Source: Aphis gossypii
Lineage: Eukaryota; Arthropoda; Insecta; Hemiptera; Aphididae
Assembly (NCBI RefSeq): GCF_020184175.1
Contig: NC_065530.1
Location: 47,717,260-47,781,259 of the forward strand
Length of the DNA: 64,000 nucleotides
Reading direction: 5' to 3'
Under the pieces are notes generated by a model. The model was not told where the DNA came from and did no database searches. It was given only the letters and a program-made list of their open reading frames with translations. The translations under genes and the position numbers were made by a program. This document shows positions 1 through 12,600 of this stretch, piece by piece (positions within the stretch are counted from its first letter, which is position 1; each line of letters starts with the position of its first letter).

Positions 1-189
1 GAACTATATAGGTATATTTTATTTTATGAAAATATCATTTTCATAATGCTATACAATAATGAGTACCTACCTACGTATAATCAAAAATATTATAAGTTAT
101 AACAAGTGGTTTTCAAATCTCAAACCATAATATGTTGAAAGAAAATGTATTTGGTGAAAATAAAAACCAAACCTTTTTCATTTTGGCGG

Positions 190-505
190 AAACGATGTAC
201 GCCCAAAACTTGAGCACCTTTCACCGGCACTGTCCTTCCGAGTAACACCAGCGATACTGATTTATGGACGAATCGATTGCGCTTTTGTTCATGGGTAGCC
301 AGGGTATGATACGGGAGGGATTCGGCGATACAAGTAGTACATATATGTGTAGTTGGGACTCGTTTATCCGCCTACGGGTAGCCGTCAAAATAACGGTAAA
401 ATTCGACCGAGACAATGGAAATTGCAGTGTGTTTATACATGCGCAGATAAATGCGGGCAGGATATAGTGAATGTACGGAATTTCGGAAAAAATTTCAATC
501 ATATT
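190..505. promoter_or_regulatory. CpG-rich patch of unknown function
   Basis: About 300 bases of near-balanced composition in AT-rich DNA. Overlapping open frames on both strands (264-467 plus, 221-502 minus) follow from the low stop frequency of this composition and show no known motif. Candidate conserved noncoding or regulatory DNA. Confidence 0.25.
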
Positions 506-1737
506 GACCTTTTATAGTCAAAACATGTACAATGTACATAGATAATATATTATAATGTTCTATATTATTATTATATTAGAGCCGTCAGACATAAATTGTA
601 AGAGGTACCTATTTAAAACTGTTTTGATTTGTTGTAGGTACGACTTTGGAATTCATAAATTATTATTTAATCAATTTAATATTAATTAGTATTTTATATT
701 TTGTCGTTTTTCCTATATCGCATAAACTATAATACTAATATAATAATATGCATAATATTAGAATATTACATTGACAATAACATTTTCGAAAAATCATATT
801 ACTGTTATAACGTGTGGTTTATGGCCGATGTGCATTTAGCAATTTTAATGAAAAAAAAAAATCTAAACTTTAAATTAAAATCGTTTTAATTTTTAAAGAC
901 GACTTTTAACCATTGGATTGGAGTTATAAATTATTCCTATATAAAAAATTGTAGAAAAAAATTGGTAGATATAAGTTTTATTTGCGTTAAAATGGTATAT
1001 AAAAACAATTTAAAACAGCCCGCAATAATGTTAGAAAAATAAATCGTAGTTAAACTGTATATCATGTTTTCAAATTGACCAATAAAATGTCACATCCTTG
1101 TAATGCATTTAATCTTCATACAAATTGGCATATTTCCTAGGGTAAAAAATGTTAAATATTATGAATTATAATGTCATTTTTCACATTAAGTGCACAGAAA
1201 AACTTCGTACTTCAATTGTTATGCTTTTTTTCTATTCTTACGATGTTTTTAATATCATTATACGCCATTTTTACAACGGCGATAAATTAAAGTGCGAACA
1301 ACATATATGGGCTTAACCAAACATAAAATAACGTAGGATTTGGCTTAGTCCTGGTAAATGTACACAAAGTGGCATCTAATCGGCCTTCACGGCGGCGGAG
1401 GTGGCGTATCACTGGTGCGCGCGCGCGTATGTACTCGTATGTCGCCAATAACTGTATAAAGTACAATACTCTCATTTGGTGTCTTTTATATTCTACAAAT
1501 TATTACGAATTTCCAAGTTTAAGTTTCTTTCTATATTATATATTATCAACTTGCATAATATTATATTAATTTGTTGACAATGATATACATTTTTTGGCGT
1601 CACTTTACCTGTTTAGGTACTCTATTATTATTATACGAACAATTTACAAAATAATAATATGATACATGGAAAATGTTTGATTAATTTTTAGAAAAAAAAG
1701 TTTTTCTTCGTCGTATTATCAGTATAAAACCATTTTA

Positions 1738-2006
1738 GGTTCTGAGTGAATCTTGCAGGGAATCATATTGGTTTCATAATAACAGTATGATGTTTATTAA
1801 GGTTTTTGGCAGGCGCTGTGGTGTCAGTGCTTTAAAAGTTCCAAGAAGAAATGGAGCTCATAAGTTGCTACTATAAAAAGGTTGTATTTACATTTTCTCA
1901 GTAGTTATTGTATTAAGCACGTAGCAAAAATACCGAAAACTTACTGTCGAAAGGTTTTTAAGATACATCAGTGAGCACTGTGATTATTGGTCTTTGTTCA
2001 GAATCG
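1738..2006. mobile_element. Short inverted-repeat element related to the 48.7-50.3 kb element
   Basis: The right end ttgttcagaatcgtttttc (1995-2013) matches the right end of the larger element (tcgttcagaatcgtttttc). The left end ggttctgagtgaa (1738) is a degenerate inverted copy, with only about 8 of 11 positions agreeing. The interior shows no coding sequence. The left boundary is weak. Confidence 0.35.
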
Positions 2007-5000
2007 TTTTTCAATTATAGCAAAATGTAATATTACAAGTACTACATACGACTTACCTGTACGAAGTGGGGGATAGGAGTAAAGAGAGATGAGTTTCAAC
2101 ATTTATCTGATCACTGTATCATATATTATGGTTTTTTTTTTATTTTGTATTATGAAACGAATAAGATTTTTTTTATATTTAACGATACTTTAAACTTGTA
2201 AAGCTTAATATATTAATTTGAATAATATAATTTAACAAAATTTCTTGTAACAGAAAAGTAAGTACTATATTTAAATAATTTAATTTAATTTGTAGTCCAT
2301 TTAAACTAAATTACTAAAAACCATTTAAATGTGTAACGTTATAAAAATATTATTAAATAATATAATTACATTAATTCAACTGATTGCAGTAGAATAACCT
2401 TATCGATAATTTAAATGTATTAGCATCCGCCATAAATTGTATTTAATTAATTGAAATGAAAAAAAAAAAATAAAAACATTATACAATTATTATTATTATT
2501 TTATTGTACATTCTATACTCTATGGTGTTAGTGTTAGTTATTAATTTTATTATAATTTATAATTATATAAAAATTATACTGTACTATGTACTTATAATTG
2601 AACAATATTTATTTTACCTATTTTAGTAATTATCAGAAACCACAACCTTAAACATTTATACATTTAAAATCTAATTCGGGGGCTTGATACAAATTTATTT
2701 CAAAAATATTTTTTAAATTTTTTTTTCTTTTCAGTTTTAAATTCATAGTTATTTTTTAACAAACGTAAAATGTAAGACATTCTATATGCATTTAGATTAA
2801 TATAGATTGATAACATAAATTAAATATGTTGAGGTATGTAATGATATGTTACATTTTATAAGCGTTTTATTTGTATGTTAATAAGTGTGTTTATTTTATT
2901 AAATGATTTATAATATTTATTTAACTCATTTTTAACCACTAAAATTTAAAAGTTTCATAAGTTATGAATTATAATTTAGATTTCAAATAGTTTTAGAAAT
3001 ACTTTTATTTATTCAAAATGTGAAACTAGGAAAAAAAATTAACAGTAAATTAATTTTACAAGTATAGCTTTTTTCTTGTTATAGTTTGTTTTTTATCACT
3101 TAAGATGATACTTTGATAAATAAGATTTAAATATTTAAAAGCACATGATAATTATTACGTAGCATAATGTTATGAGTTTACGACGATAATGATAATTAAT
3201 TGACTAACTAATGGTGTGTGATCACTGATCAGTGATTACTTTTAACACTTAACTTTTTATATTCAAGTATATGAACACTACAATATGAAGTGATCCATTT
3301 AACAGAGAAATTGTATTATGGTAGTTAATTTTTTTTTAATTTTAAACCTTTTATTTGTCACTACATTTTTGTTTTTTAGCTGTTGTTTATATACTGAATA
3401 TTGAGCAAATAGTTTAAAAATGTAGAACTGGTTAATTAATGAGGACCACTACTCCACTCGTTTATAATTAAAACATGTCATGAGTTAAATGGATCACTTT
3501 GTATACTTATACCTATATAATTATCATATTATATTATGTACTATTATTATAAGTATTTATATGTTTTTATACTGTAAATGTAGTTTGTATATAACGCATT
3601 GAATGTCACAAGAGAATTAAATATTAATATATTTATATTTAAAAACGTTAGATGAATTATTCAGTTGGATTAAGCCTAGTTTAATATAAATTATTAAAAT
3701 TTATATTAACTTTTTTTAAACCTAATTACCTATTTATTATACTATACAATATTATGGTTTTACGTAAATAGTATTATTTTTTTTCTATTGCTACTGACAT
3801 TTTTTAATTCTAAAATATACTTGTAATTTTGTCATTTGAGGTGAATTATCGTATAATAATATTAAAATAAAATAGTCGTACAATTATTTTTATTATATTA
3901 TATAATTTTTCTTCAAATATTATTTATAATAAATTATAATTAAAGTTGAGGTAGGTACTACAACTACAGGTACTAGACGTAATACTTTTTGTTTAAATTT
4001 TTTTTCGCTGAAATGTAAAAATAAAAACTTTTTAATAATACCAAACAATACTTATGTAAAATAAAACATATTATTAAGTTTATCATTATAATTTAACGGA
4101 AATGTTAATATTATACTAACTTTTATAACAAAATGTAATATAAAACACGATGTGTACACTTTTTGATAGATAACACTTAAACTTTAATATTAATATTAAA
4201 AATATGAACATTTTCTTTGATTTATTTAATTTTTATATATGCAGCTATGAGCAAGATCAAGGTTTGCGTGCTCGCCAAATAAAAGTACTCTAATATAATA
4301 TCATGCTTAATATTTCAGTAAAAATGTCTTTATATAAAGGTTATATTAATATATTGACTACGGTTGACTGTATTGCATGAATAATTTTACAGCAATTACG
4401 TTATATCATATTGGTATTCTAATATTTTAAAAGCACTAATAATAATAAAAACTCATACGCTAATGATAATATGAACGGACGTAATATTAATTTTCTAGGA
4501 AAAGGAATATGCATTAATACAATTCAAATATTTAAGCTTAAGAGACGTCAATTGAGTTTGATATAATGTGATTCAACGTAAAAAGATAATGGTAACAGTG
4601 AAAAAAAAATATCGAATTTAACTTATATTTATGTAGGTTTTAAAAGACAAGACTGTAAAATTCCATCAGCGTTTAAAATACGCACAGTACCTATGTTTCT
4701 TATTCAAATCGACGTATCGGTAAGTAGATAAACGACGTCACACTACATAATCTGAAATCCGATTTCCTGTATTTTTGGCTTAGGTACATTTGAAAAAAGG
4801 ATTCTAATAAAAAAACATTTTATTTTTTTAACAATGTGTTTTAAAATATATTATTTTTCATAGTAAGTAAATAGTAATATCGGTAAATAAAAGTGCTGAC
4901 TACCTTTTTACATTTTGAATGATTATAATAAAATAAAAATAAATATTTCTGATTTATTAAATATAAATATATATATATATACAATGAATATTATACTTAT

Positions 5001-6059
5001 CTTGTGTTTTTGTTTTTATTTACATACCTACAATTTATCAATCCTTGAATTAAAAGTTACCGTGAAATTGCAACTTAAAATTTTTGGATGTAATACTATG
5101 TTACTACTTATAAATGAGTAAGGGCAAAATGTGCTAAGTTAAAATATTTTAAATAAAATGTCCATAAAATTCGTTAGGTATGCAAAAAAGAAGAATCCAT
5201 AAAATCCATTTATATACATTATATTAAGTATACTTCATACATTATTATCATCTCATTAATGTTTTAAGAGTATATAAATAAATTTTATTGAAATTAAAAA
5301 AAAATCCACTACAACAATATACGAAGAAAAATAATAAGTTATAAATAAATAGCAAGAGTCAATAAGTATTTCATAATCCGAAGAAATCGAGTAAGCTGCA
5401 AGTTTAAAGTAAATGAATACATTTTTAAAAATAAAAACGTCACGTAATTTTAAATTTGTTTACTGTAGTGTAGAACAATATGAATTAATAACGCGTTTTG
5501 AGGATTTAAAAAAGAAGAAAATAGTATTATAAGCAATGGATTTTTTTTTTCAATAGATTATGAATAAAAACATTTATGTCTTTTGTGAAGTCGACGAGGA
5601 TTTATTTATATTGTAAGCGATTTAATTTATTTATGAATGTCCATGCACGTTTCACACCTTCTTTGGTCCGAGAAATCCAATTTGAATTTACTGTCTGTCT
5701 GCAGGTTCGTAAACACATTAGGCGGCTACGAAACTTGACGTGAGATCTTGAATATTAATACTTTAAAGTACTCAACTCTTCTGCAGAGAACCTTATTGAT
5801 TTCGTGTCAGCTCTTAATATTTATTTTTAAATGTTTTTTAATGGTTAAATTTCACTCAAAGGTATAAGACTATCTCGTATAGAGAATACGCGTAGGAGCA
5901 GTGGTTATCATAGTAATTAATATTATTATAATATAAGTCCACAAAAATCGTCAAATTCGTCTTTTGATTATAATGGTAGATAATTTTATATCTAAAAATA
6001 CAGGTATTTTTTAATATTCTGCCCATTAAATTAATCATTAGTGAGGTTTAGTCTAAAAA

Positions 6060-7350
6060 ATAGACCATAAAACGGTTTGGTATAGTAGGTGTTACGCGTT
6101 CAACAGTGACGACGGTTTATAAAATGAGACTATTAAAATTGACAATAATAATTATCGTGTAAAGTTATTTTACACTGTCGTAATAACGCAGCAGTAATAG
6201 AGTTTAATATTATACACTCAGAGTTCTTAAAAATATGTACCGTTTTAGGGTCGTATAACTATTATTATTATAATATAATACTAGCCAGCGACACGGTCGG
6301 GGGGCTTAACGACGATACGCATAATATATTATTATTATTATGTATAGGTTACCGTCATCAGACGTACTATACACTATAACACTTTAATATTTTTCGTGAC
6401 TGTCGCGGTAACTGCAGTTTAACACTCCGATTATCGTCGTGAAATTATTATGAATTATATGATTTGTATTCTAATACACGCGTAGTGTCGTATATTATAA
6501 TATTATTATATAGAAATACACGACATTATAACACATGCGTAAACGACCTATACTGTGATAATATGTTTTCCGTGTCGTTCGTTTGTGCATCATATTATAT
6601 ATGCGTCTAATATGCACGCCGGCGATATATAGGCAAATATAGTAGCATATTATTATTATAGTATTATATATATATATATATATGTGTTTGGCTGAGATAT
6701 TAATATTGGCCGGTGACGACCGCACCTCGTCCATATTAACAGTCGATTATCCCGAAACCCGATGAATTCCCAAACACACGCACACACACTCATATTATAT
6801 ACATTTAATGCGAGGATAGCGTTTCGTCGGGTTAAGTCATATTTATATTATTGTGACAAAATACACAAAATGTACATTATTAACCCCTCGGACCACGCAC
6901 TTCGCATCGTCCGGTATTAACATTATAATGCGAATATATTAGGTATTATTGTTTTATATTTCATTGTAATGGTCGTAATGTCGAAACGACCGCCAGACTG
7001 CTGCCAGGCCACAAGGATATAGCCGGCCAGCTCTAAATTGGAGCCGTCGTTATCATTATTTGTACCTACCTATAACGTCATTATACTCATTATTATTATA
7101 ATACGTCCGATCGGGCCGAGTAGCTATGGACAGCTACTATAGCTAATTAGGTGCAAACATTACGCGGAATCCCGAGCAGAGAATTATTATTATTTTATAC
7201 ATCACCGGCAGGTAACGATTATAATATAATATTAAATAGGTGGTACGAGAACTGTCGACCTTTCCAAAAGCGACTCCGCAGCACGATTGTTCGTGGTTAT
7301 ATAATAAACTTTCGAGACGACGTTATGTATTTTGATTTTTAAATTAATTT
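6060..7350. promoter_or_regulatory. CpG-rich 1.3 kb block upstream of the first Ig exon
   Basis: CG dinucleotides are dense here (for example gacacggtcggggggc, cgaaacgaccgcc, cgatcgggccgag), interleaved with ATTATT and TATATA runs, in contrast to the flanks. Possible roles are promoter, first-exon region or enhancer of the Beat gene. No core promoter elements can be assigned with certainty. Confidence 0.35.
6665..6683. repeat. (TA)n microsatellite
   Basis: An uninterrupted alternating TA run inside the CpG-rich block at 6.06-7.35 kb. Confidence 0.85.
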
Positions 7351-9466
7351 CCCGTGTTTGTTTAATATTTAAAAACAAATATGAGTATTACTTGTAAATA
7401 AGCAATATAGGTACTTACAACAATTTAAGTATGACGGTGACGCGTGTGATATATTATGTTCAAAGACATTAATGAAAGTTGCGTTTTAATGTTTGGTTCA
7501 CACGAAACATTTAAATCACTCTAACAGTTTTGAAAATACATCTAAAACCTCCAGTTTTTGGTATAAGTATACATGGTTAAAAATATGCAAAATCTTTCGA
7601 TTCGAGAGAACTGTAAATAGTTTATAATTACAAAAAGTTTCAACATTTACGACCGTTCACAAATATTTGAAACTAATTAATTACACTGTCGAGGTTTTAG
7701 AATATTAGGTGGCACTTGAGAGACATTGGAAAAGTTAGAATAATTTATTAGTTATCATAGTTAAAATTTAATATTACTATAAATACCACGTTGTAAGTTC
7801 TTCAGAGTAAGAAGTCTTCGAGCACTGACGTACCTGATAATTTCTCACAGTTCTTTACGCAAAGTTTTCGTTAAAGTGCAATGCAATACCTCTATAGTCT
7901 CTATGCTATATGAACTATAATATATTAATATGGAAAAGAGGGAAATGCGATAAGTCACTGAAACTTGTCGACAAGTTTATAATTGCTTTTAAAATTAAAT
8001 TGAATGAAGTTTCAATGTTGATAATTTTTTTTTAAAATAAAATTACATTTTTGGGCATTCCATAAAACAATCAAAATAATTCTATTTAAAAATAGCAGAT
8101 AAGTAAATTGATTTCTAAATATAATGCATAGTAAATATCGACTATGCATATAACAGCTAATAATATTATGTTACATTCTTAAAATCATGACAATAATAAT
8201 TAGTTTAAATATTAGCAGTATATAACTATAATTTAATATCATGATCATGACTATTCATATTATGGTGTAAGACGATAATTATAGATAATTTTAAACAACC
8301 ATTAACCTCGATACACGAGTAAAAAAATAAAAAATAAAAATTTTAAACTTCACTGTTAAGAATTCTTTATAATATGTTAACACTTTTTTTTTGATTTTAT
8401 CAATAACGTATCGAAAATAACGCTTTTTATCATTACGAGAAATAATATGATTTGTCCTTTGACGTATATTTGCCGAAAAGTACTTTATGACATATTAAGC
8501 TGTATTATTTTGTCCTAGTTTTTATGATGTATTTGTGCTTCCTAGAAATTATATTATGTTTTCAGTCTTGAATTGAAAAATATATTGTTTTGTAATGCTT
8601 CCAATTATGTAGTTGTTTAAAAGTCGAAAACTACTAAAAACGTTTATAATAACCTTAAATATTATTAGTTTTTACTATACATCATCAATTCGTCATCATG
8701 TATTGTTATCATTGTTATACATTTAACGTATATTATATAGGTACCTACTTATGGTACGAAAGAGCCAAAGAGGGAGTTGTTTCCTGAAAAAGTGCGTTAT
8801 GTATATTAATGATATTTCGCTGAACTTTTAGTTTACGACATTATATGTCTGGTTTTTTTTTTTTTTTGATCACTGCTAAGGGCAATGCAATAATTATATT
8901 CCTTTTCATAGTAATATAATAAATAAAAAGACGTGAACGGAATCAGATATTCGAGAGATTTGTTTATAGAAAACATGTTTTATTATTTATGCGCAAAAAA
9001 TGTTAAAAAAACGAAAAAGCTAATCTTTATGGGATAGCTATTGTATATGACGGTTAATTCACAAATCTCTTACTCTAAGTTGAAATGTTATAAATTTCAG
9101 AGATTATAGACAATATTATCATTTATTTTTGATACCACGCTATTTAAGATCATTGTTGTGATTCTGTTGTATTTATGTCAGTAAGTGTGTAAACTACAAG
9201 TGTACCTATAGCTGATAATAATAAGTATATGATGCTTCGTATTGATCGATTAAATCGAGAATTTTTTTAGTTGCTTTAAGACTAACCATAAAAAAAAAAA
9301 CCCAACAGCATTATATAAAATCAACTTTTAACAATCATTATTATATTATTATATTATTATAGGTAAATGTAATAGCTAGGTGTACGTAAAATTTAAAAAT
9401 ACTGTTAGAAACGAATTCGCCAGTTATATTATTACGTCTAATGCTGTCTTACCATTTTGCAAATAG

Positions 9467-9666
9467 GTGACGGACTGACCGTAAAAGCGGTTGTACCTCG
9501 GTACAAGGTCCGCGGGGAGACGGCCGTGCTTCGATGCGACTTCGAGCTGGAAGGTGCTTTGCTCTACGCCGTCAAATGGTACCGCGAAAACGAAGAGTTT
9601 TACCGGTATGTGCCCAGGTTGAACCCTCAGAAGACGTCTTATGCGGTGGATGGGATTAAAGTCGAC
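9467..9666 (+). CDS. beat: Beat exon: first half of Ig domain 1
   Basis: 200 bases between an AG acceptor (gcaaatag) and the consensus donor gtaagt at 9667. The exon starts with the last two bases of a split codon and ends on a codon boundary. It encodes about 66 residues with the first Ig cysteine (TAVLRCDFELEG), the WY core (LYAVKWYREN) and the family signature EEFYRYVPRLNPQ. The base composition (over 50% GC) differs sharply from the AT-rich flanks, and only this frame is open. An in-frame TTG lies just upstream in the intron, but nothing supports it as a start. The family normally has a signal-peptide exon before this one. Confidence 0.9.
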
Positions 9667-12600
9667 GTAAGTATTCCGTAACTATTTTTCTCCTATCTTA
9701 CCACCACAAACACACTGTGTGTGGCGATTAAACCGGTGTTTTCTATTTTACGTATTTGTTTGCGCAGCACATGCAATCCGACAGTCGTAAGTTAACGTTG
9801 AGAGACATAACGTTGAAAACCACAGCTAATTACCGGTGTGAAGTTTCTGCAGAAGCGCCGTCGTTTGCTTCCGCACAAGATGGTGGCCGAATGGAAGTTA
9901 TATGTAAGTATATAGTGATTTACGAAATTTAATCTAATCAAACGACATCATTTGTAGTAACTTCATTACTATAGTCACTATATTATTATATTATATGGAT
10001 TAATAAATGACTTTGAATGAATGATTTAATAATGTAGTAAATATTGAACAAAACCCAACGTTTTTATGATTTGTGGACGGAAACAAATTTACAGATTCGT
10101 TTTAAAAAAAAGTCTATTCGTCATTTCACGAACTTCAATAATACGATACTATTATTGATTAAATGCTAACCTATTCATGCTTAATATCGATAATATGAAG
10201 AGGCAAAGTTTAATTAATTATTAAATTTTTTTTCTTCTACAAGTAGTTATGATTTATAGTGGTGGACATTGGTAGGAAGCTGGTAAGTACTTACTTTATT
10301 GTATATACACCCGTTAGGCGTTAATTGTGACATTGTTAATATTAATTTTTCGAAATGCCATTTATATTTAGTTCAAAATCGAAGGACAATATTATTTAAA
10401 CGATGCTTCTTTATTTTATAACTAAAATATAAAACGTATACCTGTAACAACTGTCGATTAAAATAGTACATTTATAGTAACTGAAATTATGTTATTTATT
10501 ATCAATAAGCTAAAATAAACTTTAGTTTACATAGTTATCACACAGTAGTTCAGTAAGATGTATTTTTATTACGTACTATTAACTATTATAACATTTAAGT
10601 TTGTGTTCTGTGCATCAAATACTCATAAATTTAGTAAAAATAGGTAAAAAAAAAATCGAAGAATAAATACTTTCATGTTAAATGGTAATGTAATATAGCT
10701 GTATAAAAATATCAGATAAGTAGTATGCTTATACTCAAAAGTGTTTGGTTATTATATTAATACAAATTAATAATAATTCATACATTTCGTTTAAAGAACA
10801 TATTAAAATATATTTAAATAGTTTAGCCAATTTTATACCTTATAAGGCTAAGTCGCTAAGAGCAAAACAAAAGATAAAACACGTATAGGTACTTAGTAAG
10901 TACACATAATCAACAAGTAATAATATTACATACCATATTTAAATATATCACTCTGTGTATTGTATGATGTTATCAAATCTATAGTTAGTGAAATAATATT
11001 TTTATTTTATAGAATCTATGTATATATTAAACACGTGATAAATGTGTTAACATATTTAGACATTTTCAATTTTACATAACTTCCAAGTTATTTATAAAAT
11101 TACGACTTTAGTTAAATGAATGACTGAATGACCCCTAAAGTATTTTCTAAATAGGAAGTTTTTGAATATTTAAATTAATTAAATTCTTCTTATAAAAAAA
11201 TATTAGAAAAATCGACTCTAGTGCTATGTGTAGATTTAGTGTAGTAAGTCAATTTGATTATTATTCTCACTCTTTTATTAAATATATATAGGTTTCTTAC
11301 CTCGATGTAACTACCAAACTAATAATATTATAATATTTATAATATACCAATATGCTTTCGACGTACATCGAAATTTCCGACCTCTTACTTAACGACAATA
11401 TTCGTGATTAATAATATATTTCATGTAAATATTTTGTTCACCTTTTTTATCGATTTAATTTATGACATCTTTCAGCATTTTCCCGACGTAATATAAATTA
11501 ATGTTATCTTTTGTTCAGTTTCATCCCGTTTAAAACTAAGCAAACACATAAAAATAACTGTGACTTTTCAAAAACGATTAAAGTAATTTTTGAGCTTTTT
11601 TTTTTTGATTTATTTTTTTACAGTATACGATTTTTAAATTAAACTATTACGGCTCTACAAATATTTAATATACCAATTTAATGAAACTAGAAGAATTATA
11701 TCATTGTAAAATATAAAACAATAACAAATAATTCTAACATTAAATCTATAGCTGATACAACAATCGAAGGAATACCAATTATATGGTATTATGAAAATAT
11801 TACATAAATTGCATAATAAAAAAAATGGATATGATAAACATTGCTTATTATATGATTTTTATTACATACCTAATTATATAATTTTTTTTATTTTATTTTT
11901 TATTATACGGGGTGAAATGTTTTAATTTAAAATTATTATATTGCTAGATTTCATATTAATTGTTTGTTATAGTAAATGAATAATGTAATAAAAAAATAAC
12001 TTTGACATTTTGGAATGCTCAAAGGATACATTTTATTAATGATTGTATATATAAAGTTATGAAGATCAATAAAGACAATTAAATAACACATTAAACAGTA
12101 AATATAAGCATGAGGGTTAGAATATGTATCGTGTGTCCCTGGTCCCTCATTAGTAGGAGCATTTTTTGTAACATAAATTTAAATTTTGTAAAAATTCTAA
12201 AAAACCTTCATATAAATAACAAACTTAATATATATAAAAAATAAATGAATATCCCTACTAGATTTTAGTGACAACAAATTTGATATTATAGACTTGTATT
12301 ACCTATGTATATTACCTATGTAAAATGTACATTTACAATCTTATTTCTTTATAAAGAATTTCGAAATATTTTGAAACGTTTTTATTGATTAATATTTAAT
12401 TTGTAAATTTCCAAGAGTAGGTCACACATTCACATAGTATTTTGGAAGTCAAACATATTGGAATATCCATGGAAATATAATAACATTATAGAAGTAAGCA
12501 ATATCCAGTAGCATGAATTCAAATATATATATATATTTCTTTGTGATAATATTAAGGTATATTAAATTATATTTATACCTAATGGCTAATAAAGTAATAA

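Larger units (their letters stand above)
1..9466. other. Upstream intron or 5' flank without recognisable coding exons
   Basis: Mostly AT-rich, simple-composition DNA. Open frames are short and none shows a family motif. Distinct contents are a CpG-rich patch at about 190-500, a small inverted-repeat element at about 1738-2006, and a CpG-rich block at about 6060-7350. The missing signal-peptide exon of the Beat gene would have to lie here or further upstream. I could not identify it with confidence. Confidence 0.6.

Noticed and set aside
264..467. Overlapping open frames on both strands at the window start
   Set aside because: Both follow from the low stop frequency in a CpG-rich patch. Neither carries a motif, and neither gives a convincing signal-peptide exon in the phase needed by the Beat gene.
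6124..6162. Short frame MRLLKLTIIIIV as the missing Beat signal peptide
   Set aside because: Usable GT sites leave zero or two bases of a codon, not the one base required by the exon at 9467.
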